Below, one piece after another: positions 13,814 through 23,217 of a stretch of 26,396 bases of DNA. The DNA lies in assembly GCA_002293965.1 (NCBI GenBank), contig DBEG01000146.1, forward strand, positions 1-26,396, read 5' to 3'. The position numbers and the translations under genes are program-made. Each line of letters opens with the position of its first letter. The stretch's first letter is position 1. The notes under the pieces are model-generated. The model worked only from the letters and a program-made list of their open reading frames with translations, did no database searches and had not been told where the DNA came from. Source of the stretch: Actinobacteria bacterium UBA912. Lineage in GTDB: Bacteria > Actinomycetota > Coriobacteriia > Anaerosomatales > UBA912.

Positions 13814-15289
13814 TCACGCATCGCGTCGGGCTCCCTCGAGAAGTATCTTAACCTCGACCGGCCCGCATGATTCATCTGGCACTACGGTAACATAACGACC
13901 AGTAGAAGCCCTCATTCTTGGAACCAAGTTAGCCCCGGGCGCCATCAATATTCTATATGTGTCAGGATTAACCGCCACGAGATAGGCAGTGGCCTTTCCC
14001 TGACGAATCGCAGACTTGATGGTTCTCTCAACCGCGATGCGTCGGGTCAAAGTCGAAGGTATCCTCCCTCGGCCATCACAACACGAACATTGCTCGGTGA
14101 GAGATGAATTCGCCCCTTCGGAAAAGGGTCTTCTTGTTATTTCGAGCAAGCCGAACTTACTAATCTCCCCGACCTTGTAACGAGCCCGATCACGTTCCAT
14201 TGCTGCCGAAAACCTTCGGACCACCTCGTTTCGGTGGTAGGCTTCGGCCATATCGATGAAGTCGATAACCACGATTCCGCCTATGTCGCGTAGCCTCAAC
14301 TGTCGAGCGATCTCTGAGGCCGCTTCATAATTGGTTTGAAAGACCGTCTCCTCCAAATCATGCCTGCCGATAAACTTCCCGGTGTTGACATCGACTACAG
14401 TTAGAGCCTCAGTATGGTCAATGCATATATATCCACCACTGGGCAGATCGATGGATCTGGTCAGCATTTTCTGGATTTCAGCATCAATTCCGAATGCTTC
14501 GAACAGGGTTCTGCGAGCATCTTTGTGCAACTGCACCTTGTTCAAGGGCTTAGACGATGCCCTCTTGAGGAATGAAACGACCTTTGCATGAACCGACTTG
14601 TCGTCAACTACGAGCCTTTTGAAGTCCTCGCTGAAGACATCCCGGACCAATCTGAGGGCCAAGTCGATCTCGGTGTAGATGACCTCTGGGGCAAAACCTT
14701 CATCTGCCTGACGACTTACCCGTTTCCACAACCTGAGCAAGAACTCCAAGTCCGATAGTAGATCGCGTTCACTTATGTCTTGGGCCGCCGTTCGGATGAT
14801 AGCCCCTACTTCCTCAGAAAGATGTGGGGCGATAATCGCCTGCAGTCGAGCGCATTCCTCCTTGGCAAGCTTCTTAGACATCCCGATGGTGGCTGCGAAC
14901 GGCGTCAGCACAAGAAATCGTCCAGGGAAGGTGATTTCGGCGGTTACTCGGCAGCCCTTGGTCCCTATCGGATCCTTGGTGACCTGTACCATTATTGTTT
15001 GGTCCACCCGGAGAAGTGTTTGTATCTCGCGTTTGGTGCCGACCGTGGGGATAAGTTGAGCCGGGATGTCGTCGACATGGAGAAAGGCGTTCTTCTCCAG
15101 TCCAATATCTACAAATGCGGATTGCATCCCCGGCAACACATCCCGCACCATCCCGAGATACACATTCCCGACAACCGAGCGCTTGGGTCTCTCGAAGTAG
15201 ACCTCAGCAAGAGACCCGTTCTCCAGAATGGCGACGCGCGACTCCATCGCATCGTATGATATCAACATCTCGCGTACTAGCTCCCCCAT
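13814..15289 (-). CDS. rng: Ribonuclease E/G family endoribonuclease
   Basis: A single-strand-specific endoribonuclease acting in mRNA decay and rRNA/tRNA maturation. The 491 residues have an N-terminal S1 domain (about 38-120), a 5'-sensor/RNase H-like region, and the catalytic aspartates Asp300 (VVDVNTGKF) and Asp343 (VVIDFIDM), at the spacing known for E. coli RNase E. A Zn-link CSCCDGRGR with Cys401 and Cys404 bridges subunits. The long disordered scaffold of gammaproteobacterial RNase E is absent, so this is the compact RNase G form. ATG 15289 follows AGGAG with nine-base spacing. It lies 15 bases after the DUF2344 gene and just upstream of rplU. Confidence 0.95.
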   Translation of the reverse strand: MGELVREMLISYDAMESRVAILENGSLAEVYFERPKRSVVGNVYLGMVRDVLPGMQSAFVDIGLEKNAFLHVDDIPAQLIPTVGTKREIQTLLRVDQTIMVQVTKDPIGTKGCRVTAEITFPGRFLVLTPFAATIGMSKKLAKEECARLQAIIAPHLSEEVGAIIRTAAQDISERDLLSDLEFLLRLWKRVSRQADEGFAPEVIYTEIDLALRLVRDVFSEDFKRLVVDDKSVHAKVVSFLKRASSKPLNKVQLHKDARRTLFEAFGIDAEIQKMLTRSIDLPSGGYICIDHTEALTVVDVNTGKFIGRHDLEETVFQTNYEAASEIARQLRLRDIGGIVVIDFIDMAEAYHRNEVVRRFSAAMERDRARYKVGEISKFGLLEITRRPFSEGANSSLTEQCSCCDGRGRIPSTLTRRIAVERTIKSAIRQGKATAYLVAVNPDTYRILMAPGANLVPRMRASTGRYVTVVPDESCGPVEVKILLEGARRDA

Positions 15290-15304
15290 GTCAGGGTACT
15301 CCTG

Positions 15305-16000
15305 TCAAATTGGGCGCTTGAGTAGCCCGGTCTTCGACTCGATCAGGGTATCCAAGCGCATCACCGATTCGACGGCTGCAGAGCAATCTTGACGATGGAG
15401 AGCCTCGACTATCAGAGCTTCAGGCCTCAGTGAGCCTTGAGATCCCATTCGGATCGACAATCCAACACGCACCGAGTCCTGTGAATCTTGCCTGACTACA
15501 ATCTCCTTCGGGAGGCATGTGGTCAGGTCGTAAACCTTTGACCTGCCTTTTTGCTTGATAGTGACACTTCCCTCATCGATGAGGTTGTTCAGCGCCGTGC
15601 ACACTGTTTGCTCTGTCGCTCCACCTCCGGTAAGAAGAACCTCGTATACGCCTACTGTGCATTGAGCCGAAAGAGAGGGGTCCCTCATATGCACATACTT
15701 GGCTTCAGACGGGCTCAAATCTTGCGCCAAACTTGATTGTACGACATTCAGAACCCGGTCGGTGGGAACATAACGTCTGAGCCACAGGTCCACATACTCG
15801 CGCATCCCTCCGGTGCCAACGGGTAGTGCCGGACCAAAAGCCAACTTCATCCTGGGGTTGTATCCTTGGGTCAAACAGAACTCGACTCCTGAACGCCGGA
15901 TTCCACGTTCGATGGCGTGGGCATACTCGAGGTGAGACAAAAATCTGAGCTTATTTCGCTTGCCGCAGCAAAGTCGAAGGCGGAATTCACCGGAGGCCAT
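15305..16000 (-). CDS. DUF2344 (TIGR03936-type) protein, partner of the radical SAM protein
   Basis: A 231-residue cytosolic protein of unknown biochemical role that almost always accompanies TIGR03960 radical SAM proteins, and in some species is fused to them. The family opening is clear: FRLRLCCGKRNKLRFLSHLE, then ERGIRRSGVEFCLTQGYNPR, then KLAFGPALPVG. ATG 16000 was selected because AGGGAG lies five bases upstream; longer in-frame starts (16042, 16057) lack this and run deeper into the preceding gene. The start overlaps the radical SAM stop by 14 bases, supporting equimolar production. An RNA- or tRNA-related role is suggested by its position beside rng, but not shown. Confidence 0.9.
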   Translation of the reverse strand: MASGEFRLRLCCGKRNKLRFLSHLEYAHAIERGIRRSGVEFCLTQGYNPRMKLAFGPALPVGTGGMREYVDLWLRRYVPTDRVLNVVQSSLAQDLSPSEAKYVHMRDPSLSAQCTVGVYEVLLTGGGATEQTVCTALNNLIDEGSVTIKQKGRSKVYDLTTCLPKEIVVRQDSQDSVRVGLSIRMGSQGSLRPEALIVEALHRQDCSAAVESVMRLDTLIESKTGLLKRPI

Positions 16001-17861
16001 CGCGACTCCCTGCAACGGATAACGACCAGCCAGCTCCCTCATATGAACAGACCCCACAGGCAGTACAAGCCGCGAAGGTGCAATCTGGGGTAGTCAAAGT
16101 CTCACCGCAGCGAATCCACTCGCTCCATAGATACTCGTTACTAACTCCGCTAAATATGTGAGACCACGGCAACAGTTCCTCCCGCTCGAAATCACGCTGT
16201 GCACACTCATCCAATGAAGTCCCGTGGTGTTCGAAAGCCTCGATCCACGGAGTGAGTGAGAATCGCTCACTCCAGGTGTCGAAGAGCGCCCCATTGGCCC
16301 ACGCACGCTCGATGATCTTCGACATCCCGGCGTCACCTCGGGCCAAAGCTGCCTCCAGCGTCGACACGTCGGCATCATGCCAAGAAAGATCCACACCCTT
16401 TCTCGGCATGGAGTCTCTGAGAATCTGTTGTCTACGAACAATCTCCGAACGAGATATCTGACCAATCCACTGGAACGGAGTGTGTGCTTTACTAACCAAC
16501 ACCGAGACCGATACGGCGATGATCACTGAACCGCGCTGGTGAGGCGGAGTCGAGGCGCGGGCTTTGGCCAGCACTTTTGCCACAAGTTCGCCTATCCCCG
16601 CTATGTCCTCGTCTGTCTCAAAAGGTAATCCGATCATGAAGTACAGCTTGACGCGTCGCTTTCCGCCGATAAAGGCTCGCTCTACTGCTGCGAGAAGAGA
16701 CTCCTCAGTCACATTCTTGTTGATCGCATCGCGCATTCGCTGAGTTCCTGCTTCTGGCGCCAATGTCAGCCCTGTGGATCTGCCCGACATGGCCGTGAGG
16801 AGGGATTGCCTTACCGCCTCGGCATCCACCCTTAGGCTCGGCAACGAGATTGATGTTCCGGAATCCTTGAAGATTCGAGTCAATCGCCGAATAATCTGGT
16901 CGATCTGTGAGTGATCCGTCGTGGACAATGAGGTTAGTGAGACTTCATCGTAGCCGGTGCAGCGAATGGCCTCGACAGCCTCACTGACAATCGAATCCTG
17001 ATCGCGCTCCCTAACTGGGCGATACACCATCCCCGCTTGGCAAAAACGACAGCCCCTGGTGCACCCCCGCATTATCTCTACGGTGACTCGATCGTGAACT
17101 GCATCCATGTACGGAACGATTCGTCGCCCCGAAGGACGCCCAAGTACTTCTACCGGTGCGACTCTTTTTTGGATACGCAAGCCTGGATCTGCGGCCACCT
17201 GCCGATCCAATGGACCTATCTCTGGGGTGAGTCGGTGTAAGCCGTGGACTTCGGGAACATAGACGCCGGGTATGGTCGCAAGCGCAACAAGGACATTCTC
17301 GCGTGACTCGCCTTGTGCCAAAGCGGCTTTATGCATGGTGATCAGCTCACCAATAGCTTCCTCGGCTTCGCCTATCACGAAAGCGTCGAAGAACGCGGCC
17401 ATGGGCTCTGGATTGTACGCACATGGGCCACCACCGACCACAATTGGGTGCTTCGCAGTGCGCTCAGATGCCCTCACGGGAATGCATGCGAGGTCGAGCA
17501 CCTCCAGGATGTTTGCATAGGTCAACTCGTACTGGAGCGTAATGCCAACGATGTCGAACTCTATCAGTGGCCTCAATGTCTCTAGGGAGAACAATGGGAC
17601 ATCCGCAGTCCGCATGGCCTCGATCATATCGACCCATGGCAGGTAGGCACGCTCGGCCGCGCAATCCGGAAGACAGTTAATCCTCTCGTACAAGATAGCC
17701 AGCGCCTGATTGGCGATACCGATCTCATATACGTCAGGATAGACAAGCGCGCACCGATAGGCGGCTTCGCGGTGTATCGCGCCATATTCCGAATCGATAT
17801 ACCGAGATGGCCTCTCTACTTTGGTAAGTAGCGGCTCGACCCTACTGAGCAGGTCACTCAC
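15987..17861 (-). CDS. TIGR03960-family radical SAM protein with B12-binding-like N-terminus
   Basis: About 624 residues. The N-terminal region (about 30-180) resembles a cobalamin-binding Rossmann fold, with EIGIANQALAILYERIN and FDIVGITLQYELTYAN. The radical SAM core has the cluster motif CTRGCRFC (Cys267, 271, 274) and then LTLAPEAGTQRMRDAINK. The C-terminus carries a further cysteine set (CTFAACTACGVC, Cys594, 599, 602, 605) that could bind another iron-sulfur cluster and is normal for the family. The substrate is not known. The GTG at 17861 overlaps the DUF697 stop by eight bases. Its ribosome site is poor, so the start is uncertain; an ATG at 17909 in the same frame is possible but overlaps more. 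It is coupled to DUF2344 downstream. Confidence 0.9.
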   Translation of the reverse strand: MSDLLSRVEPLLTKVERPSRYIDSEYGAIHREAAYRCALVYPDVYEIGIANQALAILYERINCLPDCAAERAYLPWVDMIEAMRTADVPLFSLETLRPLIEFDIVGITLQYELTYANILEVLDLACIPVRASERTAKHPIVVGGGPCAYNPEPMAAFFDAFVIGEAEEAIGELITMHKAALAQGESRENVLVALATIPGVYVPEVHGLHRLTPEIGPLDRQVAADPGLRIQKRVAPVEVLGRPSGRRIVPYMDAVHDRVTVEIMRGCTRGCRFCQAGMVYRPVRERDQDSIVSEAVEAIRCTGYDEVSLTSLSTTDHSQIDQIIRRLTRIFKDSGTSISLPSLRVDAEAVRQSLLTAMSGRSTGLTLAPEAGTQRMRDAINKNVTEESLLAAVERAFIGGKRRVKLYFMIGLPFETDEDIAGIGELVAKVLAKARASTPPHQRGSVIIAVSVSVLVSKAHTPFQWIGQISRSEIVRRQQILRDSMPRKGVDLSWHDADVSTLEAALARGDAGMSKIIERAWANGALFDTWSERFSLTPWIEAFEHHGTSLDECAQRDFEREELLPWSHIFSGVSNEYLWSEWIRCGETLTTPDCTFAACTACGVCSYEGAGWSLSVAGSRDGLR

Positions 17862-18753
17862 CTGATTCTGGTTCCCGGCTAGGACCGCTGGTTCGAGCCA
17901 ACAGTTCATCGACTCGTTGACTTAGGCTAGGCGCGTCAGCTGAGCCCTCGAAATATCGGATAGCGGCGTGACCAATCGCCAACGTGCCTGCATAAGCAAT
18001 CCCGCCCTTCATCGCCCAACCAAGGGCGGGAATCAAACCGACAACCTGCCGAGCAACGGCACGCATCGCAACAGCGCCGCCTAGAACACCAAGTATCTCT
18101 CGGCCCCTCGCGAGTCCGATATCCTCTCCGTATGCCGCAGCGATCTGAAGCACCATCTTAGCCTGGTTGGCGGTCATTACCGGCATGTCGGCCCCCGGGA
18201 TAATCACCACACCGCCGACAATGGCGTTCTGTACTGCAGTACTGCGGACGTACTCTGTGGCCACGGCTCTGCGAGCGAACGGTAGATTGTGGGCGAGAAC
18301 TAGTCTTTTAGCTGGCAGGGCGTCCGACAACCATCCCGCTAGGCCTTGTTCGAACAGTTGACGTAGATCGTCACCCAGAACCAAGATATCGCGGGCAATG
18401 TCTTGAGTCCCTTCGCCAAACGCATGGCAACTACGGGAATCCGAAAGAAGTACGTTTGGGATCCCCTGGGATTGCGCAGTATCCAGCAGGGATTGCATTT
18501 CGCGTGACGCTGAACCAACAACAGCGATGAGGGCGTCAGCGCTAGGATCAAGCGTAGGCACCTGACCGGGTTCGACGACTTGGAGGATCACCTGTGCTGA
18601 CGCAGTCGGGACCAGCAACCTCTGAATCTCATCGATGATTGCGTCAGCTGCATCGTAGTCGATGGCGACCTGAAGCGTCAGATCTCGCTTACGCTCCCTT
18701 TGAAGGTCGAGACCACTGCGCGATATATCAAGAATTTTCCCGGGCAATCCCAT
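17854..18753 (-). CDS. DUF697-domain protein of unknown function in the rod operon
   Basis: 299 residues. The first half holds a small alpha/beta region (DALIAVVGSASREMQSLLD, then GIPNVLLSD) resembling a nucleotide-binding or GTPase-like remnant, but no P-loop is present. The second half (about 165-275) is the DUF697 signature: AIVGGVVIIPGADMPVMTANQ, QIAAAYGEDIG, and the hydrophobic segment IPALGWAMKGGIAYAGTLAIGHAAIRYFE. DUF697 proteins such as YcjF associate with membranes and often pair with GTPases. ATG 18753 follows a strong AAGGAGG site. The gene sits 21 bases after rodA and overlaps the radical SAM start, so it is co-expressed with cell-elongation genes. No function is assigned. Confidence 0.85.
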   Translation of the reverse strand: MGLPGKILDISRSGLDLQRERKRDLTLQVAIDYDAADAIIDEIQRLLVPTASAQVILQVVEPGQVPTLDPSADALIAVVGSASREMQSLLDTAQSQGIPNVLLSDSRSCHAFGEGTQDIARDILVLGDDLRQLFEQGLAGWLSDALPAKRLVLAHNLPFARRAVATEYVRSTAVQNAIVGGVVIIPGADMPVMTANQAKMVLQIAAAYGEDIGLARGREILGVLGGAVAMRAVARQVVGLIPALGWAMKGGIAYAGTLAIGHAAIRYFEGSADAPSLSQRVDELLARTSGPSREPESGE

Positions 18754-18774
18754 AAAGGCCTCCTTCGGCCAAGA

Positions 18775-19890
18775 TTAAGCTCCATACCTGCGCGACCATA
18801 TTGATAACAGCATACCAACTGCAGCAAAATTCACGATCATGAAAGACGAACCGAAGCTCATAAACGGCAATGGCAGGCCCGTGATGGGCATGAGGCCTAT
18901 AGACATACCTATGTTCTGGAGGATTTGAAAGGTCCACATGCTGACGATGCCTGCAGCAATAAGAGTCCCGAACAAATCCCTAGACTGGCTAGCAATGTTC
19001 AGAGCAGTCAACAGAAGCAAGAGGTACAGAAGCAGCAGGCCAATCGCTCCCACGAACCCCAACTCCTCGCCCAGTACCGCAAAAATGAAGTCTGTGTGAC
19101 GCTCCGGCAGGAAATTCAGGTTACCCTGAGTTCCAGTGCCTAGACCGTTGCCAGTGATTCCGCCCGAGCCTACGGCAATCTTGGACTGCGAGAGATTGTA
19201 GCCAGCCCCCTGTGGGTCCAGCTCCGGATTCACAAACACAAGCAAACGATTCTTTTGATAGTCCTGGAGTAAATCCGCCTGTAAGACACCCGTAACGGCA
19301 ACTACCCCAACAAGGGCGATGATTAGGAACAGCCGAGGCTTGAGTCCTCCAACCATCAGCATGCCTAGGGTAATCGCAACGAAAACAAGTCCGGTTCCCA
19401 AGTCGGGCTGCAGCATGATGGCAGCCAACGGAACCAGCAGGAATGCAAATACTTTGACTGTGTCTTTCAACTTGTCAATGGACCCGGCGTATCGACCGAT
19501 TACAATCGCCATGATCACGATAGTGACGAGCTTGGCAGGCTCTGAGGGCTGGAACAGCCTGATACCAGCAATTTGGAGCCACGCAGTGGCTCCCCCGGCC
19601 TCGGCGCCTAACCCTGGAATCCTAGGAGATATGACCAGGAAGAGATTGAACAGCATCAGGGGCCCAAGCCATCCGTGAAGGCTACGATAGTCGAAACGCA
19701 TAGCAATCACTAGGAAAATCAGACCCAACATCACCCCTGTGAGGTGCCGTTGAATCATGGCATCCCCCGCAGTCATGCCCGACGTCGCTGATTGGACAAC
19801 AATCACACCGTAAACTGTGAGAGCAACAACCGCTGATAGTAGGGGCAAATTGAAGTACTGAGTGAGGCGCATCTTCTCGCTACGTACCAT
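18775..19890 (-). CDS. rodA: RodA, SEDS-family peptidoglycan glycosyltransferase
   Basis: Polymerises lipid II into glycan strands in the elongation machinery, in complex with PBP2. The 371 residues are a ten-helix membrane protein with the SEDS landmarks RLFQPSEPAKL, IMLQPDLGTGLVFVAI, the long extracellular loop with NRLLVFVNPELDPQGAGYNLSQSKIAVGSG, FLPERHTDFIFAVLGEELGF, and the C-terminal GLMPITGLPLPFMSFGSS. ATG 19890 follows GAGGTGA, three bases after the PBP2 stop. The adjacency of mrdA and rodA is the standard pairing. Confidence 0.96.
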   Translation of the reverse strand: MVRSEKMRLTQYFNLPLLSAVVALTVYGVIVVQSATSGMTAGDAMIQRHLTGVMLGLIFLVIAMRFDYRSLHGWLGPLMLFNLFLVISPRIPGLGAEAGGATAWLQIAGIRLFQPSEPAKLVTIVIMAIVIGRYAGSIDKLKDTVKVFAFLLVPLAAIMLQPDLGTGLVFVAITLGMLMVGGLKPRLFLIIALVGVVAVTGVLQADLLQDYQKNRLLVFVNPELDPQGAGYNLSQSKIAVGSGGITGNGLGTGTQGNLNFLPERHTDFIFAVLGEELGFVGAIGLLLLYLLLLLTALNIASQSRDLFGTLIAAGIVSMWTFQILQNIGMSIGLMPITGLPLPFMSFGSSFMIVNFAAVGMLLSIWSRRYGA

Positions 19891-19893
19891 ACG

Positions 19894-21750
19894 TCACCTC
19901 GATTGATCGGTCGCTGTGACGCGTTCGATGGGGATATCGAATGCTGCCGAAAATATCTCTCTGGCAGCTGGGGCAGCAATCGCTCCACCGCCTCCGGCCT
20001 GCTCTACAACTATCGAGAGGGCGTATTGTGGTTGATCAGCAGGTGCAAAAGCAGCAAACCATGAGAAGTTATCCTTGTTCGCGACCTGAGCTGTACCGGT
20101 TTTACCTGCAACTGTAATCGGGAAATTACGGAATGCGCCCTCTGCAGTTCCTTCAACAGTCACACCAAGAAGCATGCGAGTCAGGTTCTCTATGTGTGCG
20201 TCGGATGTGGCAGCCTCAAAGGCTACCGCTTGCTCGCCCTCAACGACAGAATCACCGCGTGAATCGAGGACTTCTCTTAGAATGGTCGGTCGCATAATGG
20301 TGCCACCATTTGCAATACCAGCATACAGAGAGGCAATCTGAAGTGGTGTTGCCAGCACATCGCCTTGGCCGATAGAGAGGTCCACTGCCTCCCCAGGCAG
20401 CCAAGTCTGAAACTCCGGAAAGTCTCGATTGATCTCGGCTTTCCACTGTGGGTCCGGAATTCGGCCAGCGACTTCACCGGGAAGATCAATACCGGTCAGC
20501 TGACCAAGTCCCCACTGTCGAGCATACTTTTGTAGCGCATCATCATCGCGCTTGTAGAATTCATAACCGATGTTGTAGAAAACCACATTGCAGCTATCAA
20601 CCATCCCACCGTATAGATTGCGAACGCCATGACCCGAGCGATCCCAGCAGAACTTCGGCCACCTATCGCCCATCTCGGCCCATCGTCCCTGACATAGATA
20701 CCGACGATTGTAATCAGTGACTCCATTCTCTAGGCCAGCCATCGCAGTGATAACTTTGAACGTCGAAGCCGGTGGGTATAGGCCTGACAACGCCCGGTTG
20801 GTCAGTGGATATTCGCTACCTTCTGCGGTCAGTGTGCGCCAGTTCTCTTTGGATATCCCGCCGATGAACAACGTTGGGTCGTATGTGGGTAGACTCGCCA
20901 TAGCAACGACCTCGCCAGTGTCCACATCAAGGACAACTGCCGAAGCAGCACGAGCAGCTGTGAATCCGTCTGAACGAGCAACCTCCATGGCGCGGACAAG
21001 AGCATCCTCCGCAGCTCGCTGAACGTCTAAGTCAAGCGTGAGGACAACGTCGCGTCCAGGCACGGGGCGAACCTCCTCGAGCACCGTGCTTATTCTGCCT
21101 GAAGCATCGACTTCTACCCTGCGGTATCCCTTGTCGCCACGAAGCACAGACTCGAATTGGAACTCGGCACCGCTCTTTCCAACGAGATCTCCGTAGGTGT
21201 ACTCCCCTTCAGGCGAAGCCTTCAGCTTGTCGTCGGAGATTTCACCTGTGTATCCGAGGAGGTGTGCAGCAAGGACGCCACCTGGATAGGCTCGCACAGG
21301 GATTACCTGCACGTCTACTCCTGGGTAGTTCGCCTGGTATTCGGACAGGTATGCGACCGTCTCGCTATCCACGTCGACCGCAAGTACCCGAGGCGTCAGG
21401 GGTGCTTCTCTCACAGACTCGACCCGATCCTTCAGCTCCTGGATGGGAATTCCGAGCACCCTCGAAAGTGATGCCAACAGCTCTTCATCGGATCTGATAG
21501 AACGATTCGCCACAACCGCAAGAGAGGGACGATTTGTCACGAGGGGTCGACCCTCCCGATCAAGTATCTGTCCGCGAGGCGCATCTATCGGTATCTCCCT
21601 GATGCGATTACTCTCAGCTCTCGCTGCGTACTCCTCACCAGAAAGAACTTGGAGGCTCCAAAGTCTGAGGGAAAGAATCACCACGATGACGATGATAATC
21701 ACCGAGAACAATGTCAATCGGCCGCTGGTATCTTTGAACCTATACGCCAT
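19894..21750 (-). CDS. mrdA: Penicillin-binding protein 2 (MrdA), elongasome transpeptidase
   Basis: Cross-links peptidoglycan made by RodA; single N-terminal membrane anchor with the rest outside. The 618 residues contain the helix at 13-33, a PBP-dimer/pedestal domain starting IDAPRGQILDREGRPL (about 55-225), and a transpeptidase domain with Ser329-x-x-Lys332 (PPASTFK), Ser386-Cys-Asn388 and Lys550-Thr-Gly552 (AGKTGTAQ). Cys353, Cys368, His374 and Cys387 fall at the spacing of the zinc site described in proteobacterial PBP2, where the first two ligands are Asp. ATG 21750 is served by a weak GAGAGA. The gene lies 83 bases after mreD and three bases before rodA. Confidence 0.96.
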   Translation of the reverse strand: MAYRFKDTSGRLTLFSVIIIVIVVILSLRLWSLQVLSGEEYAARAESNRIREIPIDAPRGQILDREGRPLVTNRPSLAVVANRSIRSDEELLASLSRVLGIPIQELKDRVESVREAPLTPRVLAVDVDSETVAYLSEYQANYPGVDVQVIPVRAYPGGVLAAHLLGYTGEISDDKLKASPEGEYTYGDLVGKSGAEFQFESVLRGDKGYRRVEVDASGRISTVLEEVRPVPGRDVVLTLDLDVQRAAEDALVRAMEVARSDGFTAARAASAVVLDVDTGEVVAMASLPTYDPTLFIGGISKENWRTLTAEGSEYPLTNRALSGLYPPASTFKVITAMAGLENGVTDYNRRYLCQGRWAEMGDRWPKFCWDRSGHGVRNLYGGMVDSCNVVFYNIGYEFYKRDDDALQKYARQWGLGQLTGIDLPGEVAGRIPDPQWKAEINRDFPEFQTWLPGEAVDLSIGQGDVLATPLQIASLYAGIANGGTIMRPTILREVLDSRGDSVVEGEQAVAFEAATSDAHIENLTRMLLGVTVEGTAEGAFRNFPITVAGKTGTAQVANKDNFSWFAAFAPADQPQYALSIVVEQAGGGGAIAAPAAREIFSAAFDIPIERVTATDQSR

Positions 21751-21833
21751 CAGGTTAGTCTCTCTACAATCGGTCGATTTCTATTGCTTCGTGCGCTAAC
21801 AAGGTCGCAATAAAACCCATGCCCACCCGGTGA

Positions 21834-22349
21834 TTATCTCCCAATCCTGTGGAAAGTCTGCACGGGGCGGTCCTGTCGCAAGAAGTAGGCCAATGCCGGA
21901 AATATTCCAGCTGCGATAACCCCACTATAAACAGCCGTGGGCAAAACGACATCTGTGAGCGTTGGGATGATGTGTAGACTTTCGCCTAGCAAAAGCAGGG
22001 TGATGGCATATAGTGACTCCGCAAGAAAACTGGACACCATCACGATGACCATCGGTAATTTCCAGCTCTCCGCAAGTGCACTTGGCCGAAGCGCTCCGGC
22101 GATGGCTCCAGCAACACAGAACGTTAGCGCCGAAACCCCAATTGGACCGCTGCCGACCAAGTCGAAAATCAATCCTGTGACAAATCCAATGACTGCTCCC
22201 TGGCGTTGACCTTGAAGAAGCGCAATCGTCGTCACGAGAACAAATACTATGTTAGGAGTCACGCCGAAGAATACGAGTTGAGGAGCAACTGCCAGCTGAA
22301 GAATGAATGCGAGCGCGATTATGGCGAAAGATCCGGCTCCTTTGGTCAT
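21834..22349 (-). CDS. mreD: MreD rod-shape-determining membrane protein
   Basis: Small integral membrane component of the elongation complex, acting with MreC. The 171 residues have about five helices, and include NIVFVLVTTIALLQGQRQGAVIGFVTGLIFDLVGSGPIGVSAL, a stretch with the family's GxxxGLxxDLxxxxPxG pattern. Sequence conservation in this family is low, so position between mreC and mrdA is important evidence. ATG 22349 overlaps the mreC stop by four bases (ATGA) and is served by GGAGGG. An 83-base gap with no strong hairpin separates it from mrdA. Confidence 0.92.
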   Translation of the reverse strand: MTKGAGSFAIIALAFILQLAVAPQLVFFGVTPNIVFVLVTTIALLQGQRQGAVIGFVTGLIFDLVGSGPIGVSALTFCVAGAIAGALRPSALAESWKLPMVIVMVSSFLAESLYAITLLLLGESLHIIPTLTDVVLPTAVYSGVIAAGIFPALAYFLRQDRPVQTFHRIGR

Positions 22350-23200
22350 TCGGAACCCTCCTGCACCTGAACCACTCGGCTCATCAATACAACGACACTT
22401 TCAACAGCATGGACGTCGACCAAAGGTTCCACTGTGATTGTCTGGAACAAGTCACCGCGTCGCACTTCGAACTCACTGACTGATCCTATTAGCAGTCCCT
22501 TGGGGTACATGCCCCCAATGCCCGAAGTTAGCACAGCTTCACCTGCAGTTACAGTGGTATCCGCACTCACGAAGTCCATGGTGAGTCGGCCGTCAGCCGA
22601 TCCACTAACCACGCCTTCCTGCCTAGAAGACTGAAGGACAGCTGCCACACCACTCTTCTGATCAGTGATAAGACGTATCCTCGAGCTACTGTCGTTAACC
22701 TCGAACACGTGTCCAAGTAGACCCTCGGGCGCAAGAACCGGCATGCCTAGTTCTACCCCATCAATACTACCGCGGTCGATAACTAGGACTGCTTCCCAGG
22801 AACTCACCTGCCGGCCAATTATCCGGGCGCCGATGGTATCCAGCCCCTCTCTCGCAACAAACTCCAACAATCTGGTCAGCCGCTGATTCTCCCTTCGCTC
22901 CTCCTCGAGTGAAGCGACTTGCGCGCGCAATGAAACGTTTTGAGCTTCAAGCGCCTCCAGGTCAGCTGGGCTTACGCCAAGACCGGATAGCCATCGTGAG
23001 GCGGAACGGACAGGGGTGAAGGCCCAGTTGCCAACAGCGGCAACAGGAGCAGCAATAACCTGCGCGCCCTGTCGGACAGCACGGAGTGTACCCTCTTCGC
23101 CGCCGCGATGATCAATCGAGGTGATAAGCATGGATACAATGATGAGGCCGCCGATAAGAACCCTGTCGGTGATTCGAGGCCTGGTACTAGAAATCTTCAC
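22346..23200 (-). CDS. mreC: MreC rod-shape-determining protein
   Basis: A bitopic scaffold that activates PBP2-RodA from outside the membrane. The 284 residues show a cytoplasmic start, one helix (about 12-27), a coiled coil (about 78-115, LEALEAQNVSLRAQVASLEEERRENQ in part) and the paired beta domain. That domain contains WEAVLVIDRGSIDGVELGMPVLAPEGLLGHV, VLTSGIGGMYPKGLLIGSV and VEPLVDVHAVESVVVL. The start is GTG 23200 with AGGAAG at rather long spacing. It follows mreB by 17 bases and overlaps mreD by four. Confidence 0.95.
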   Translation of the reverse strand: MKISSTRPRITDRVLIGGLIIVSMLITSIDHRGGEEGTLRAVRQGAQVIAAPVAAVGNWAFTPVRSASRWLSGLGVSPADLEALEAQNVSLRAQVASLEEERRENQRLTRLLEFVAREGLDTIGARIIGRQVSSWEAVLVIDRGSIDGVELGMPVLAPEGLLGHVFEVNDSSSRIRLITDQKSGVAAVLQSSRQEGVVSGSADGRLTMDFVSADTTVTAGEAVLTSGIGGMYPKGLLIGSVSEFEVRRGDLFQTITVEPLVDVHAVESVVVLMSRVVQVQEGSE

Positions 23201-23217
23201 TTGACCGAAATAGCTTC

